Below, one piece after another: positions 50,027 through 58,720 of a DNA stretch of 64,000 nt. Source of the stretch: Azospira sp035255085 (GTDB lineage Bacteria; Pseudomonadota; Gammaproteobacteria; Burkholderiales; Rhodocyclaceae); NCBI GenBank assembly GCA_035255085.1, contig DATEZY010000113.1, positions 17,584 to 81,583 on the forward strand, given 5' to 3'. Below the pieces are notes generated by a model, which had not been told where the DNA came from, ran no database searches, and worked only from the letters and a program-made list of their open reading frames with translations. A program made the translations under genes and the position numbers. Each line of letters starts with the position of its first letter. The stretch's first letter is position 1.

Positions 50027-51082
50027 TCAGCGGCGGGCCAGCAGGCCTTCCAGTTCGGCGATGCGGGCTTTCAGGGCGGCGACGTTTTCCAGGCGGGCGG
50101 ACTTGGCGGCAGCCAGGCCCTTTTCCACCCAGGCCAGCCATTCGGCAAAACCTTCGCCGCTGGTGGTGGAGACGCGGATCACTTCCAGGGCCGGATTGAC
50201 CCGGCGGGCGTATTCCACCGCCTTGTCGGCATCGAAAGTCAGGTGGGGCAGCAGGTCGGTCTTGGAGAGCAGCATCAGGCGGGCAGCGCGGAACATGTCC
50301 GGGTACTTGAGGGGCTTGTCCTCGCCTTCGGTGACGGAAAGGATCACCACCTTGCCGGCCTCACCTAGGTCGAAGGCGGCGGGGCACACCAGGTTGCCAA
50401 CGTTTTCGATCAGCAGGAGGGAATCGTCCTGCACCTCCAGCTTCTCCAGGGCGTGGCCCACCATGTGGGCGTCCAGGTGGCAGCCCTTGCCGGTGTTGAT
50501 CTGCAGGGCCGGGGCGCCGGTGGCGCGGATGCGCTCGGCGTCGAAGCTGGTCTGCTGGTCGCCCTCGATGACGGCCACCGGGTATTTGGCCTTCAGCTCC
50601 TCGATACTGCGGCAGAGCAGGGTGGTCTTGCCGGAGCCGGGGCTGGAGACCAGGTTGAGGGCGAACACGCCCTTCTCGGCCAGGGCCTGGCGGTTCCTGG
50701 CGGCGTAGGCGTCGTTCTTGGAGAGGATGTCCCGCTCGATCTGCACCATGCGCCCCTGGCTCATGCCCGGGGCGTGGGCGCCGGCGGGGCCGCTGCCGTA
50801 GTCGATGCTGCCGGCCGCCTCGCCATGGCTATGGGCGTGATCATGGTCATGCCCATGGCTGTCCTGGTGCTCGCCGCCGTGCCCGTGGGCGTGGCTGTGC
50901 ACGGTACCGTCGTCATGGGGGTAGGCATGGGCATGTTCCTGGGCCTGCTGGCTCGGGGCATGGCTATGGGAGGTGCCGTCGGCATGGGTGTGCCAGTGGG
51001 GATCGGCGCCATGATCGTGGGAATGCAGGGCATCGCCCTCGATACGGGTTTCGCCGGCGCCGCAGCCGCAGGTCGTGCACAT
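50027..51082 (-). CDS. hypB: Nickel GTPase HypB with long histidine-rich region
   Basis: 351 residues. The N-terminus MCTTCGCG holds the high-affinity nickel site. About residues 20-87 are very rich in His-Asp-Gly repeats, a nickel store as in rhizobial HypB. The GTPase domain has NLVSSPGSGKTTLL, FDLGEAGKVVILSVTEG and LLSKTDLL. It ends with a coiled-coil helix (ENVAALKARIAELEGLLARR). It delivers nickel with HypA to the large subunit. The stop lies 70 bases before hypF. Confidence 0.96.
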   Translation of the reverse strand: MCTTCGCGAGETRIEGDALHSHDHGADPHWHTHADGTSHSHAPSQQAQEHAHAYPHDDGTVHSHAHGHGGEHQDSHGHDHDHAHSHGEAAGSIDYGSGPAGAHAPGMSQGRMVQIERDILSKNDAYAARNRQALAEKGVFALNLVSSPGSGKTTLLCRSIEELKAKYPVAVIEGDQQTSFDAERIRATGAPALQINTGKGCHLDAHMVGHALEKLEVQDDSLLLIENVGNLVCPAAFDLGEAGKVVILSVTEGEDKPLKYPDMFRAARLMLLSKTDLLPHLTFDADKAVEYARRVNPALEVIRVSTTSGEGFAEWLAWVEKGLAAAKSARLENVAALKARIAELEGLLARR

Positions 51083-51145
51083 GAAGTCTTCTCCGGGGAA
51101 GCTGGTTTGAAGGGGTTGGGTGACGGAGTGCGTTGATTCTATCGG

Positions 51146-51490
51146 TTAATCGACTTCGAGTTCGCGCACCCGCATTTCGGTGCCCGCCGTGGGCTGCACC
51201 GGATAGCCGCCGCATTCGGGACAGGGGTCGTACACCTCGGCCAGGGGCACCGTCTTGTGGCAGGACAGGCACAGGCCCTGGCCAGGGGTGGCGACGATCT
51301 CCAGCTGGGCGCCCTCAGCCAGGGAGCCCCGGGTCACGGCGTCGAAACAGAAGCGCATGGCCTCCGGCTCCACCGAGGACAGCTGGCCGATCTCCAGCAC
51401 CACGGTCTTCACCCTGGCAAAGCCCTGGGGCGCCCGGGCGGCATCCTCGATGATCTGCAGCACCCCTTCAGCGAGGGACATTTCATGCAT
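51146..51490 (-). CDS. hypA: Nickel metallochaperone HypA
   Basis: 114 residues. MHEMSLAEGVLQIIEDAA carries the nickel ligand His2; the zinc site is LCLSCHKTVP and DPCPECGGYP. It passes nickel from HypB to hydrogenase. Spaced 63 bases from both neighbours on the same strand. Confidence 0.95.
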   Translation of the reverse strand: MHEMSLAEGVLQIIEDAARAPQGFARVKTVVLEIGQLSSVEPEAMRFCFDAVTRGSLAEGAQLEIVATPGQGLCLSCHKTVPLAEVYDPCPECGGYPVQPTAGTEMRVRELEVD

Positions 51491-51553
51491 GGCGACGAAT
51501 CTCTTTCACGACATTCCGGTTGGTACGGCGGGCCTGCTTGCGGCCGGCAAAAT

Positions 51554-52615
51554 TCAGGAAAATTCCAGGGTGACGCAGGGGTCCAGGGACAGGGCCACCT
51601 CCCGGGCCAGGCGCTCCGCCTCCCCCCTGCTGCCAGCCGCCAGGCCAGTCAGGTCACGCACGCAGGGCCCGGCCGGATGGAAATTCCACTCGGTGGGGGC
51701 GACCATAACATAGTGGGCGATACGCCCTTCCCTCACCTGGACCAGGTGCAGCAAGGTTCCCCGAGCCGTTTCCACCCGGGCCAGGCCAATGTCCGGCCCC
51801 AGGGGCACGGCGTCGATCCACGCCGCCGGACAAGCGTCGTCCTCCAGGCTGGGGGCCAGGGCGGCCAGATCCAGGCAGCGGGCGGCCAGGCGGGCGGCGG
51901 GACGGCGCCCCTCGGCCCACAGGCCGGCCACCAGGGGATCGGCCTGCCAGCGCGCCACGACGCCGGTTTCCCGGGGCCCATCGGCCAGGGCCGGGGCGGC
52001 GGCGAAGCGGGCCAGGGCCTCCCAGGTCGCCCCGCTCCAGCCTGGCGCCACTGCCACCACTTCCGGGCAGGCCTGGGCCAGGGCCTCGGCCCAGGCAGCG
52101 GCAGCCATGGGCGACAGCAACGGCAGGGGCGGCGCCGGGCAGCGTGGCAAGCGCTCTGCGACTGCGGCAAAGTCTTCCCAGGCCGGCAACGCCTCCAGGG
52201 GCAGGGCATCCCCGGCCAGCAGGCGGCGGCGCCAGATGGCGAAATCCGTGGTACGCGGCGGCAGGCCAAAGCGGGCTGGCCAGTCCAGGCACAGGCGCCA
52301 CAGGTGTTCGCCCACCACTTCGCGCAGCAGGGCCTGTCGCTCCCGGGCCAGCGTGGCCGGGTCCGGGGTCTCGCCCCGGGCGGCGGCGACGGCACAGCGG
52401 GCGGCGATGCCCTGGGCGCTGCCGCACAAGGCAAAGAGCCGGGGCGCCAGGGCCAGGGCCTCCCCTAGCGGCCGGCCCACCAGCAGGCAGGCGGCCAGGG
52501 TGCGGGGAGCGGCGATTCGGGCGCCGGCCAGGTGCCCCGCGGTCCAATCGAGGGCCAGGCGCAGGCGCGTTGCCCCGCTGTCCGCTGCCCCTGTCACACC
52601 CTCCTGCACTGTCAT
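51554..52615 (-). CDS. hupK: Hydrogenase maturation protein HupK/HoxV (large-subunit paralogue)
   Basis: 353 residues. It resembles a NiFe large subunit stripped of its metal site: the N-terminal motif reads LFALCGSAQ (one Cys instead of CGIC) and the C-terminal reads LDPCVTLEFS (one Cys, no final CxxH). HYVMVAPTEWNFHPAG matches HupV's YQIVAPTTWNFSP. HupK is thought to be a scaffold that carries the Fe(CN)2CO unit in place of or with HypC. GGGAGG lies 6 bases before the ATG. First gene of the maturation operon. Confidence 0.88.
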   Translation of the reverse strand: MTVQEGVTGAADSGATRLRLALDWTAGHLAGARIAAPRTLAACLLVGRPLGEALALAPRLFALCGSAQGIAARCAVAAARGETPDPATLARERQALLREVVGEHLWRLCLDWPARFGLPPRTTDFAIWRRRLLAGDALPLEALPAWEDFAAVAERLPRCPAPPLPLLSPMAAAAWAEALAQACPEVVAVAPGWSGATWEALARFAAAPALADGPRETGVVARWQADPLVAGLWAEGRRPAARLAARCLDLAALAPSLEDDACPAAWIDAVPLGPDIGLARVETARGTLLHLVQVREGRIAHYVMVAPTEWNFHPAGPCVRDLTGLAAGSRGEAERLAREVALSLDPCVTLEFS

Positions 52616-52672
52616 GCCCTGCCTCCCCGCGGTGCCGAGCCGCCACCATACGGGAAAGGGTTTGATTTGATT

Positions 52673-52686
52673 TTGATTCCCGTCAA
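52673..52686. promoter_or_regulatory. FNR-like box between divergent hyp and ccm operons
   Basis: TTGAT-TCCC-GTCAA matches the FNR consensus TTGAT-N4-ATCAA at 9 of 10 positions. At class II distance a -10-like CACAAT (52709-52714) lies towards ccmA, and a -10-like TATGGT (complement of 52645-52650) lies towards hupK. Either or both operons could be activated in low oxygen. Nothing else recognisable lies in the 240-base gap. Confidence 0.6.
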
Positions 52687-52855
52687 TCCACGACTAGAAT
52701 TCGCGCTGCACAATACGTCCCGACTAAGGTTTTGCGCGTTTTTTGCGGTTTTGCGCCATGGTTGCGTCACCAGGCGCCACCTGGCACCAAGCAGCACCCC
52801 GGTCCTTTTTTCCAACCCGGTTTTCCCGAACCCTATTTCCCGAAGCGTCCCCCGA

Positions 52856-53473
52856 ATGCTGGAAGCCTCCCAACTGGAATGCGTACGCGGCGACCGCCGC
52901 CTGTTCGCCGGCGTCAGCTTTCGCCTGGAGGATGGGGAACTGCTCAACCTCCAGGGCAAGAACGGCGCCGGCAAGACCAGCCTGCTGCGCATGGTGGTGG
53001 GCCTGGCCCAGCCGGCGGCCGGGGAAATCACCTGGCGCGGCGAGCCGATCCGCAAGCTGGCCGAGGACTACCGGGCCGAGCTGTGCTACCTGGGCCACCA
53101 CAACGCCATCAAGGAAGAATTGACGCCCCTGGAGAACCTCCTCGCCTCGGCCCACCTGGTCGGCGAGCCCCTGGACGAGGATCATGCCCTGGACGCCCTG
53201 GGCCGGGTCGGCCTGGCCGGGCGGGAAGACCTGCAGGCCAAGTACCTCTCCCAGGGCCAGAAGCGCCGCGTCGCCCTGGCCCGGCTGATCCACGAAAAGC
53301 GCGCTCTGTGGGTGCTGGATGAACCCTTCGTCGCCCTGGATGTGGCGGCGGTGGACCTGGTGGCCGGCCTCATCGGCGCCCACCTGCAACGGGGCGGCAT
53401 GGCCATGATGACCACGCACCAGGCGGTGGACATCCCCGCCGGCAAGCTCCGCGAATACCGGTTGGGGGCCTGA
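52856..53473 (+). CDS. ccmA: Heme exporter ATPase CcmA
   Basis: 205 residues. Walker A GKNGAGKTSLLR (about residue 37), signature LSQGQKRRVALARL (about 130) and Walker B LWVLDEPFVALD are intact. With CcmB it forms the ABC complex that releases holo-CcmE from CcmC in cytochrome c maturation system I. The start ATG 52856 has no strong Shine-Dalgarno; the N-terminus MLEASQLECVRGDRRLF fits the family. The stop overlaps ccmB (TGATG). Confidence 0.93.
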   Translation: MLEASQLECVRGDRRLFAGVSFRLEDGELLNLQGKNGAGKTSLLRMVVGLAQPAAGEITWRGEPIRKLAEDYRAELCYLGHHNAIKEELTPLENLLASAHLVGEPLDEDHALDALGRVGLAGREDLQAKYLSQGQKRRVALARLIHEKRALWVLDEPFVALDVAAVDLVAGLIGAHLQRGGMAMMTTHQAVDIPAGKLREYRLGA

Positions 53474-54141
53474 TGCTGGCCTTGCTCCGCACCATCGTCG
53501 GCCGCGACCTGAAGCTCGCCCTGCGCCGCCAGGCCGACCTCATTTCCGCCCTGTTCTTCTTCATCATCGTCGTCAGCCTCTTTCCCCTGGGCGTCGGCCC
53601 GGAAATGGACATGCTGCGCAAGATGGCTCCCGGGGTGCTGTGGGTGGCGGCCCTGCTGGCCACCATGCTCACCCTGCCACGCCTGTTCGGCGACGATTAC
53701 CGGGACGGCTCCCTGGAGCAGCTGGTGCTGGCGCCCCAGCCCTTGCCGGTGACGGTGCTCGGCAAGATGGCCGCCCACTGGCTCACTTCCGGCCTGCCCC
53801 TGACCCTGCTGGCGCCGATTCTCGGCCTGCAGTTCGACCTGCCCGCCGACGGCCTGTGGGTGCTGACCCTGGCCCTATTGCTGGGCACGCCCTCCCTCTC
53901 GGCCATCGGCGCCATCGGTGCCGCACTGACCCTGGGCCTGCGCGGCGGCGGCGTACTGGTTTCCCTGCTGGTCCTGCCCCTGTATATTCCCGTGCTGATT
54001 TTCGGTGCCGGCGCCGTCGATGCGGCCATGTCCGGCCTGGGCTGCGAAGCCCACCTGTCCCTGCTCGGCGCCTTCCTGGCCGGCAGCCTGATTTTCGCGC
54101 CGTGGGCAACCGCGGCCGCCTTGAAGATTTCTCTGGAATGA
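53473..54141 (+). CDS. ccmB: Heme exporter permease CcmB
   Basis: 222 residues with six membrane helices. MLALLRTIVGRDLKLALRRQADL is the CcmB N-terminus, and DDYRDGSLEQLVLAPQPLP is the conserved loop. Partner of CcmA. It overlaps ccmC by 4 bases. Confidence 0.93.
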   Translation: MLALLRTIVGRDLKLALRRQADLISALFFFIIVVSLFPLGVGPEMDMLRKMAPGVLWVAALLATMLTLPRLFGDDYRDGSLEQLVLAPQPLPVTVLGKMAAHWLTSGLPLTLLAPILGLQFDLPADGLWVLTLALLLGTPSLSAIGAIGAALTLGLRGGGVLVSLLVLPLYIPVLIFGAGAVDAAMSGLGCEAHLSLLGAFLAGSLIFAPWATAAALKISLE

Positions 54142-54890
54142 ACAACCGACTGATCAACTGGTTCAAGTTCGCCTCCCCGGCGACCTTCTATCCCCTGGCG
54201 GGCAAGCTGATTCCCTGGTTTGTCGCCCTGGCCGTGCTGTTCGGCGCCGCCGGCCTGTGGCTGGGCCTGTTCGTGGCGCCTACGGACTTCCAGCAGGGTG
54301 AGGGCTACCGCATCATCTTCGTGCATGTACCGGCCTCCTGGATGAGCATGTTCATCTACTGCGTCATGGCCTTCTGGGCCGCCCTGGGCCTGGCCTTCAA
54401 CACTCGCCTGTCGGGCATGATGGCCACCGCCCTGGCCCCCACCGGCGCCCTGTTCGCCTTTCTCTCCCTGTGGACCGGCGCCCTTTGGGGCAAGCCCATG
54501 TGGGGCACCTGGTGGGTGTGGGACGCCCGCCTCACCTCGGAACTGATCCTGCTCTTCCTCTACATCGGCTTCATCGCCCTGCAGTCGGCCATCGACGATC
54601 CGCGCCGGGCCGACAAGGCCGGCGCCGTGCTGGCCCTGGTGGGAGTGGTGAATGTGCCGATCATCTATTTCTCGGTGAAGTGGTGGAGCACCCTGCACCA
54701 GGGCGCCTCCGTCTCCCTCACCAAGTCGCCGTCCATGGCCGCCACCATGCTCTGGGCCATGCTGCTCCTGGCCCTGTGCTTCTGGATGTACACCATCGCC
54801 GTGGTCCTGGCCCGGGTGCGCAACATCATGCTGGAGCGGGAGCGCCACACCGAATGGGTGCGCCAGCTGCTGGCGCGGAAGGAGGCCTGA
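54138..54890 (+). CDS. ccmC: Heme-handling protein CcmC
   Basis: 250 residues, six membrane helices. The periplasmic tryptophan-rich motif WGTWWVWDARLTSELILLF binds heme before attachment to CcmE; the flanking histidines (FVHVPASWMS, STLHQGASVS) are the heme ligands. ATG 54138 overlaps the ccmB stop. Confidence 0.94.
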   Translation: MNNRLINWFKFASPATFYPLAGKLIPWFVALAVLFGAAGLWLGLFVAPTDFQQGEGYRIIFVHVPASWMSMFIYCVMAFWAALGLAFNTRLSGMMATALAPTGALFAFLSLWTGALWGKPMWGTWWVWDARLTSELILLFLYIGFIALQSAIDDPRRADKAGAVLALVGVVNVPIIYFSVKWWSTLHQGASVSLTKSPSMAATMLWAMLLLALCFWMYTIAVVLARVRNIMLERERHTEWVRQLLARKEA

Positions 54891-54891
54891 G

Positions 54892-55086
54892 ATGCACTGG
54901 AACAGCGCGTCCGATTTTTTTGCCATGGGCGGTTACGCCTTTTACGTCTGGGGCTCCTTCGGCCTGGTCGCATTGATCATGGCAGGGGAACCGATCATGG
55001 TTGCCCGGCGTCGTAAGCATCTGTTGTCCCGCCTGAAGCGGCAGGTCGCTGCCGAGAACCAGGCGCAAAGGAGTGAGGAATCTTGA
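54892..55086 (+). CDS. ccmD: CcmD
   Basis: 64 residues. One membrane helix (YAFYVWGSFGLVALIMAGEP) with a basic cytoplasmic tail, as in all CcmD. It stabilises the CcmABC-CcmE complex. One base after ccmC; the stop overlaps the TTG start of ccmE. Confidence 0.9.
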   Translation: MHWNSASDFFAMGGYAFYVWGSFGLVALIMAGEPIMVARRRKHLLSRLKRQVAAENQAQRSEES

Positions 55087-55574
55087 AAGCCCGTCACAAG
55101 CGCATCGCGCTCATCGTCGCCGCCCTGGCAATCCTGGGCATCGGCACCGCCCTGGTGCTCAATGCCTTCAACAGCAATCTGGTGTTCTTCTACTCCCCGA
55201 CCCAGGTCCTGGCCGGCGAGGCGCCCAAGGGCAAGACCTTCCGCATCGGCGGCCTGGTTCAGGAAGGCTCCCTGCAGCGGGATGCAGACGGCGTCACCGT
55301 ACGTTTCCTCGTCACCGACACCGACAAGTCCCTGCCCGTAGCCTACAAGGGCATCCTTCCCGACCTGTTCAAGGAGGGCAAGGGGGTCGTGGCCCAGGGC
55401 AAGGTCGGCGAGGACGGGCTGTTCGTTGCCTCCGAAGTGCTGGCCAAGCACGACGAAAATTACATGCCGCCGGAAGCCCAGAAGGCCGTTTCCGACGCCC
55501 ATGCCAAGGCTGGCGAGAAGAAGGCGGCCGTCGAGGCCGCCGAAAAAGCCGCCGCCAAATCCCTGAAGTACTGA
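55083..55574 (+). CDS. ccmE: Periplasmic heme chaperone CcmE
   Basis: 163 residues from a TTG start that overlaps the ccmD stop. N-terminal anchor (HKRIALIVAALAILGIGTAL), a beta-barrel domain, and the heme-binding histidine in VLAKHDENYMPPE (about residue 121), which covalently carries heme. The C-terminal tail is Ala/Lys/Glu-rich. GAGGAA lies just before the TTG. Confidence 0.94.
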   Translation: MKARHKRIALIVAALAILGIGTALVLNAFNSNLVFFYSPTQVLAGEAPKGKTFRIGGLVQEGSLQRDADGVTVRFLVTDTDKSLPVAYKGILPDLFKEGKGVVAQGKVGEDGLFVASEVLAKHDENYMPPEAQKAVSDAHAKAGEKKAAVEAAEKAAAKSLKY

Positions 55575-55587
55575 GGTTAGCCCACCC

Positions 55588-57603
55588 ATGATCCCCGAAC
55601 TCGGGCACTTCGCCCTCATCCTGGCCCTCTGCGTCTCCCTGGTCCAGGGCATCCTGCCCCTGGTGGGCGCCCACCAGGGCCGCCAGGCCTGGATCCAGCT
55701 GGCCCGCCCGGCAGCCCGGGCCCAGGCCCTGCTCATGGTCACCGCCTTCGGCTGCCTGGCCGCCGCCTTCCTGCAGAGCGACTTCTCGGTCGTGTACGTG
55801 GCCCAGCATTCCAATACCCTGCTGCCCACCATCTACAAGTTTGCTGCCGTCTGGGGTGGTCACGAGGGTTCCCTGCTGCTGTGGGCCCTCATGCTCTCCC
55901 TGTGGACCCTGGCCGTCTCCCTGTTCTCCCGCCAGCTGCCCGAATCCATGGTGGCCCGGGTGATCGGTGTGCTCGGCCTGGTAGCTGCCGGCTTCCTGCT
56001 GTTTATCCTGATCACCTCCAACCCCTTCGAGCGCCTGCTGCCGGGCGCCGAGGAAGGCCGGGACCTGAATCCCCTGCTGCAGGACCCGGGCCTGGTGTTC
56101 CACCCGCCCATGCTCTACATGGGTTACGTCGGCTTCTCCGTCGCTTACGCCTTCGCCGTTGCTGCCCTGCTCTCCGGCCAGCTGGATGCGGCCTGGGCCC
56201 GCTGGTCCCGCCCCTGGACCACCGGCGCCTGGATTTTCCTCACCCTGGGCATCGCCCTGGGCTCGGTCTGGGCCTACTACGAACTGGGCTGGGGCGGCTG
56301 GTGGTTCTGGGATCCGGTGGAAAACGCCTCCTTCATGCCCTGGCTGGTGGGCACGGCCCTGATCCACTCCCTGGCAGTGACCGAAAAACGCGGCAGCTTC
56401 AAGAACTGGACGGTGATGCTGGCCATCGGTGCCTTCTCCCTGTCCCTGCTCGGCACCTTCCTGGTCCGTTCCGGCGTGCTGACCTCGGTCCATGCCTTCG
56501 CCACCGACCCGCGTCGCGGCATTTTCATCCTCGCCTTCCTGGTGGCGGTGATCGGCTCCAGCCTCGCCCTGTTCGCCTGGCGCGCCCCCAAGGTTGGCCT
56601 GGGCGGCCGCTTCGGCCTGGTTTCCCGGGAATCCATGCTGCTCACCAATAACGTGTTGCTGGTGGTGGCCTGCGCCACGGTGCTCCTGGGCACCCTCTAC
56701 CCCCTGGCCATGGACGCCCTCAACGTCGGCAAGATTTCCGTCGGCCCCCCCTACTTCAACACCGTCTTCGCCCCGCTGATGACCCCGGCCCTGTTCCTGA
56801 TGGGCGTCGGCCCCTTCGCCCGCTGGAAGGAAGCCAGTCTCGGCGAACTCACCCGCACCCTGCGCTGGGCCTTTGCCGCCGCCGTGGTGGTAGGCGTGGC
56901 CGTGCCCTTCATCTACGGCAGCTGGTCGGCCCTGGTGGCCCTGGGCATCCTGCTCGCCGCCTGGATCGTCATCACCGCCAAGCTCAACTTCATCCAGCGG
57001 GTACTAGCCACCCGCGGCGACCAGTCCTTCCTTGCCGCCGTGTTCAAGCAGCCGCGCCATTTCTGGGGCATGCACCTGGCCCACATCGGCGTCGCCGCCT
57101 TCGTCATCGGCGTCACCCTGGTAAAGGGCTACGAGATCGAAAGGGACGTGAAGATGGAGCCGGGCGACTCGGTCCATCTCGCCGGTTATGAATTCCGTTT
57201 TGTCGGCGTGACTGAAGTTCAGGGCCCCAACTACGTGGCCCAGCAGGGCTCGGTGGAACTGCTCCAGGACGGCAAGGTGCGCAAGGTGCTGCATCCGGAG
57301 AAGCGCAACTACGCCTCCTCCGGCATGCCCATGACCGAAGCCGCCATCGACACTGGCCTGACCCGGGACGTCTATGTCTCCCTCGGCGAAGCCATCGACA
57401 AGAGCCGTCCCGACGGTGCCTGGGCCGTGCGCGTCTATTACAAGCCCTTCGTGGACTGGATCTGGGGCGGCTGCCTGCTGATGGCCCTGGGCGGCATCGT
57501 CGCCATCGCCGACCGGCGCTACCGGGTCAAGGCGCAAAAGGCCCAGGCCGCTACTGCTCCCCTCCCGACCAACACTGCAAAAGCCGGAAGCCAACACGCA
57601 TGA
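55588..57603 (+). CDS. ccmF: Cytochrome c heme lyase subunit CcmF
   Basis: 671 residues, about 15 membrane helices. The WWD heme-handling motif is WGGWWFWDPVENASFMPWL (about residue 231), with conserved histidines in AQHSNTLLP, KFAAVWGGHEGSLLLW and HSLAVTEKRG. It joins heme to the CxxCH motifs of apocytochromes with CcmH. It ends overlapping ccmG by 4 bases. Confidence 0.96.
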   Translation: MIPELGHFALILALCVSLVQGILPLVGAHQGRQAWIQLARPAARAQALLMVTAFGCLAAAFLQSDFSVVYVAQHSNTLLPTIYKFAAVWGGHEGSLLLWALMLSLWTLAVSLFSRQLPESMVARVIGVLGLVAAGFLLFILITSNPFERLLPGAEEGRDLNPLLQDPGLVFHPPMLYMGYVGFSVAYAFAVAALLSGQLDAAWARWSRPWTTGAWIFLTLGIALGSVWAYYELGWGGWWFWDPVENASFMPWLVGTALIHSLAVTEKRGSFKNWTVMLAIGAFSLSLLGTFLVRSGVLTSVHAFATDPRRGIFILAFLVAVIGSSLALFAWRAPKVGLGGRFGLVSRESMLLTNNVLLVVACATVLLGTLYPLAMDALNVGKISVGPPYFNTVFAPLMTPALFLMGVGPFARWKEASLGELTRTLRWAFAAAVVVGVAVPFIYGSWSALVALGILLAAWIVITAKLNFIQRVLATRGDQSFLAAVFKQPRHFWGMHLAHIGVAAFVIGVTLVKGYEIERDVKMEPGDSVHLAGYEFRFVGVTEVQGPNYVAQQGSVELLQDGKVRKVLHPEKRNYASSGMPMTEAAIDTGLTRDVYVSLGEAIDKSRPDGAWAVRVYYKPFVDWIWGGCLLMALGGIVAIADRRYRVKAQKAQAATAPLPTNTAKAGSQHA

Positions 57604-58184
57604 ACAAGTTTCTCTGGCCCCTGATCGCCTTCATCGTCCTGGTGGTGCTGCTCGCCATCGGCCTCAACCTGGACCCCCGGGAAGTGCCCTCGCCCCTGGT
57701 GGGCAAGCCGGCCCCGGCCTTCAACCTGGCCAACCTGCAGGCCAAGGAGAAGAATTTCGCCCCGGCCGACATGCAGGGCAAGGTATGGCTGCTCAACGTC
57801 TGGTCCTCCTGGTGCGTCTCCTGCCGCCAGGAGCACCCGATCCTGGTGGATCTGGCCAAGCGCCAGGTGGTGCCGGTGGTCGGCCTCAACTACAAGGAAG
57901 TGCGCGGCGACGGCGGCATCGACGTATCCACCATGAAACCCGAGGCGGAACTGGCCCTGGCCCGGCAGCGCGCCGACCAGTGGATGGCCGAGCACGGCAA
58001 TCCCTACCAGCTGGTGGCCCTGGACGTGGATGGCCGGGTCGGCATCGACTACGGCGTCTATGGCGTGCCGGAAACCTACGTCATCGACAAGGCCGGGGTG
58101 ATCCGCTACAAGCAGATCGGCCCCATCACCCCCGAGGCCCTGGAAAAGAAAATCCTGCCCCTGGTGGCGGAGCTGAACAAGTGA
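57600..58184 (+). CDS. ccmG: Thiol:disulfide interchange protein CcmG/DsbE
   Basis: 194 residues with an N-terminal anchor and thioredoxin fold. The active site is WSSWCVSCRQEHP (about residue 73), and the cis-proline lies in YGVYGVPETYVID. It reduces the CxxCH cysteines of apocytochrome c for heme attachment. The ATG overlaps the ccmF stop. Confidence 0.95.
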   Translation: MNKFLWPLIAFIVLVVLLAIGLNLDPREVPSPLVGKPAPAFNLANLQAKEKNFAPADMQGKVWLLNVWSSWCVSCRQEHPILVDLAKRQVVPVVGLNYKEVRGDGGIDVSTMKPEAELALARQRADQWMAEHGNPYQLVALDVDGRVGIDYGVYGVPETYVIDKAGVIRYKQIGPITPEALEKKILPLVAELNK

Positions 58185-58192
58185 GCGCCACC

Positions 58193-58720
58193 ATGAAACG
58201 CCTGCTCGCCGCTCTGGGGCTGGGACTCGGTCTGGCATTCCTGACCCTCGCCCCAGTGCAGGCCAAGGAAGCAGCCGATCTGGCCGCCGACCCGGTGGCG
58301 GAAAAGCGGCTGGTGGATATTTCCGCCGAACTGCGCTGCCTGGTCTGCCAGAACCAGACCATTGCCGATTCCAACGCCGACCTGGCCCAGGATCTGCGCC
58401 GGGAAATCCGCGGCATGATCCAGCAGGGCCAGTCGGACAAGCAGATTATCGACTTCATGGTCGCCCGCTACGGCGACTTCGTGCTCTACCGCCCGCCGGT
58501 GAAAAGCGCCACCGCCTTCCTCTGGTTCGGCCCGGGCCTGATCCTGGTCCTCGGCCTCTACGCCCTGGTGCGCTACCTGCGCCGTCGCGCCAAGCTCACC
58601 GCTGCCGCCGGCGCCCAGGGCCTGTCCGACGCCGAACGGCAGCAGGCCGAAGCCCTGCTCGCCGCGACTGACGCTGCCACCGATGTAGCCACTGGCACCA
58701 CCCCGAAAGATTCCCGCTGA
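58193..58720 (+). CDS. ccmH: CcmH
   Basis: 175 residues. Signal peptide (MKRLLAALGLGLGLAFLTLA), then the redox motif LRCLVCQNQTIADSNADLA, and a C-terminal membrane helix (FLWFGPGLILVLGLYALV). It holds and reduces apocytochrome c. ATG 58193 chosen; a GTG at 58181 overlapping the ccmG stop is also possible. It ends overlapping ccmI (TGATG). Confidence 0.93.
   Translation: MKRLLAALGLGLGLAFLTLAPVQAKEAADLAADPVAEKRLVDISAELRCLVCQNQTIADSNADLAQDLRREIRGMIQQGQSDKQIIDFMVARYGDFVLYRPPVKSATAFLWFGPGLILVLGLYALVRYLRRRAKLTAAAGAQGLSDAERQQAEALLAATDAATDVATGTTPKDSR

Noticed and set aside
50824..51030. Histidine repeat DNA in hypB as a tandem repeat locus
   Set aside because: The repetition is at the protein level (His/Asp/Gly codons) and varies at the DNA level.
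50453..51136. Methionine/valine-rich frame opposite hypB
   Set aside because: It is the antisense of the histidine repeat region of hypB and has no independent signals.
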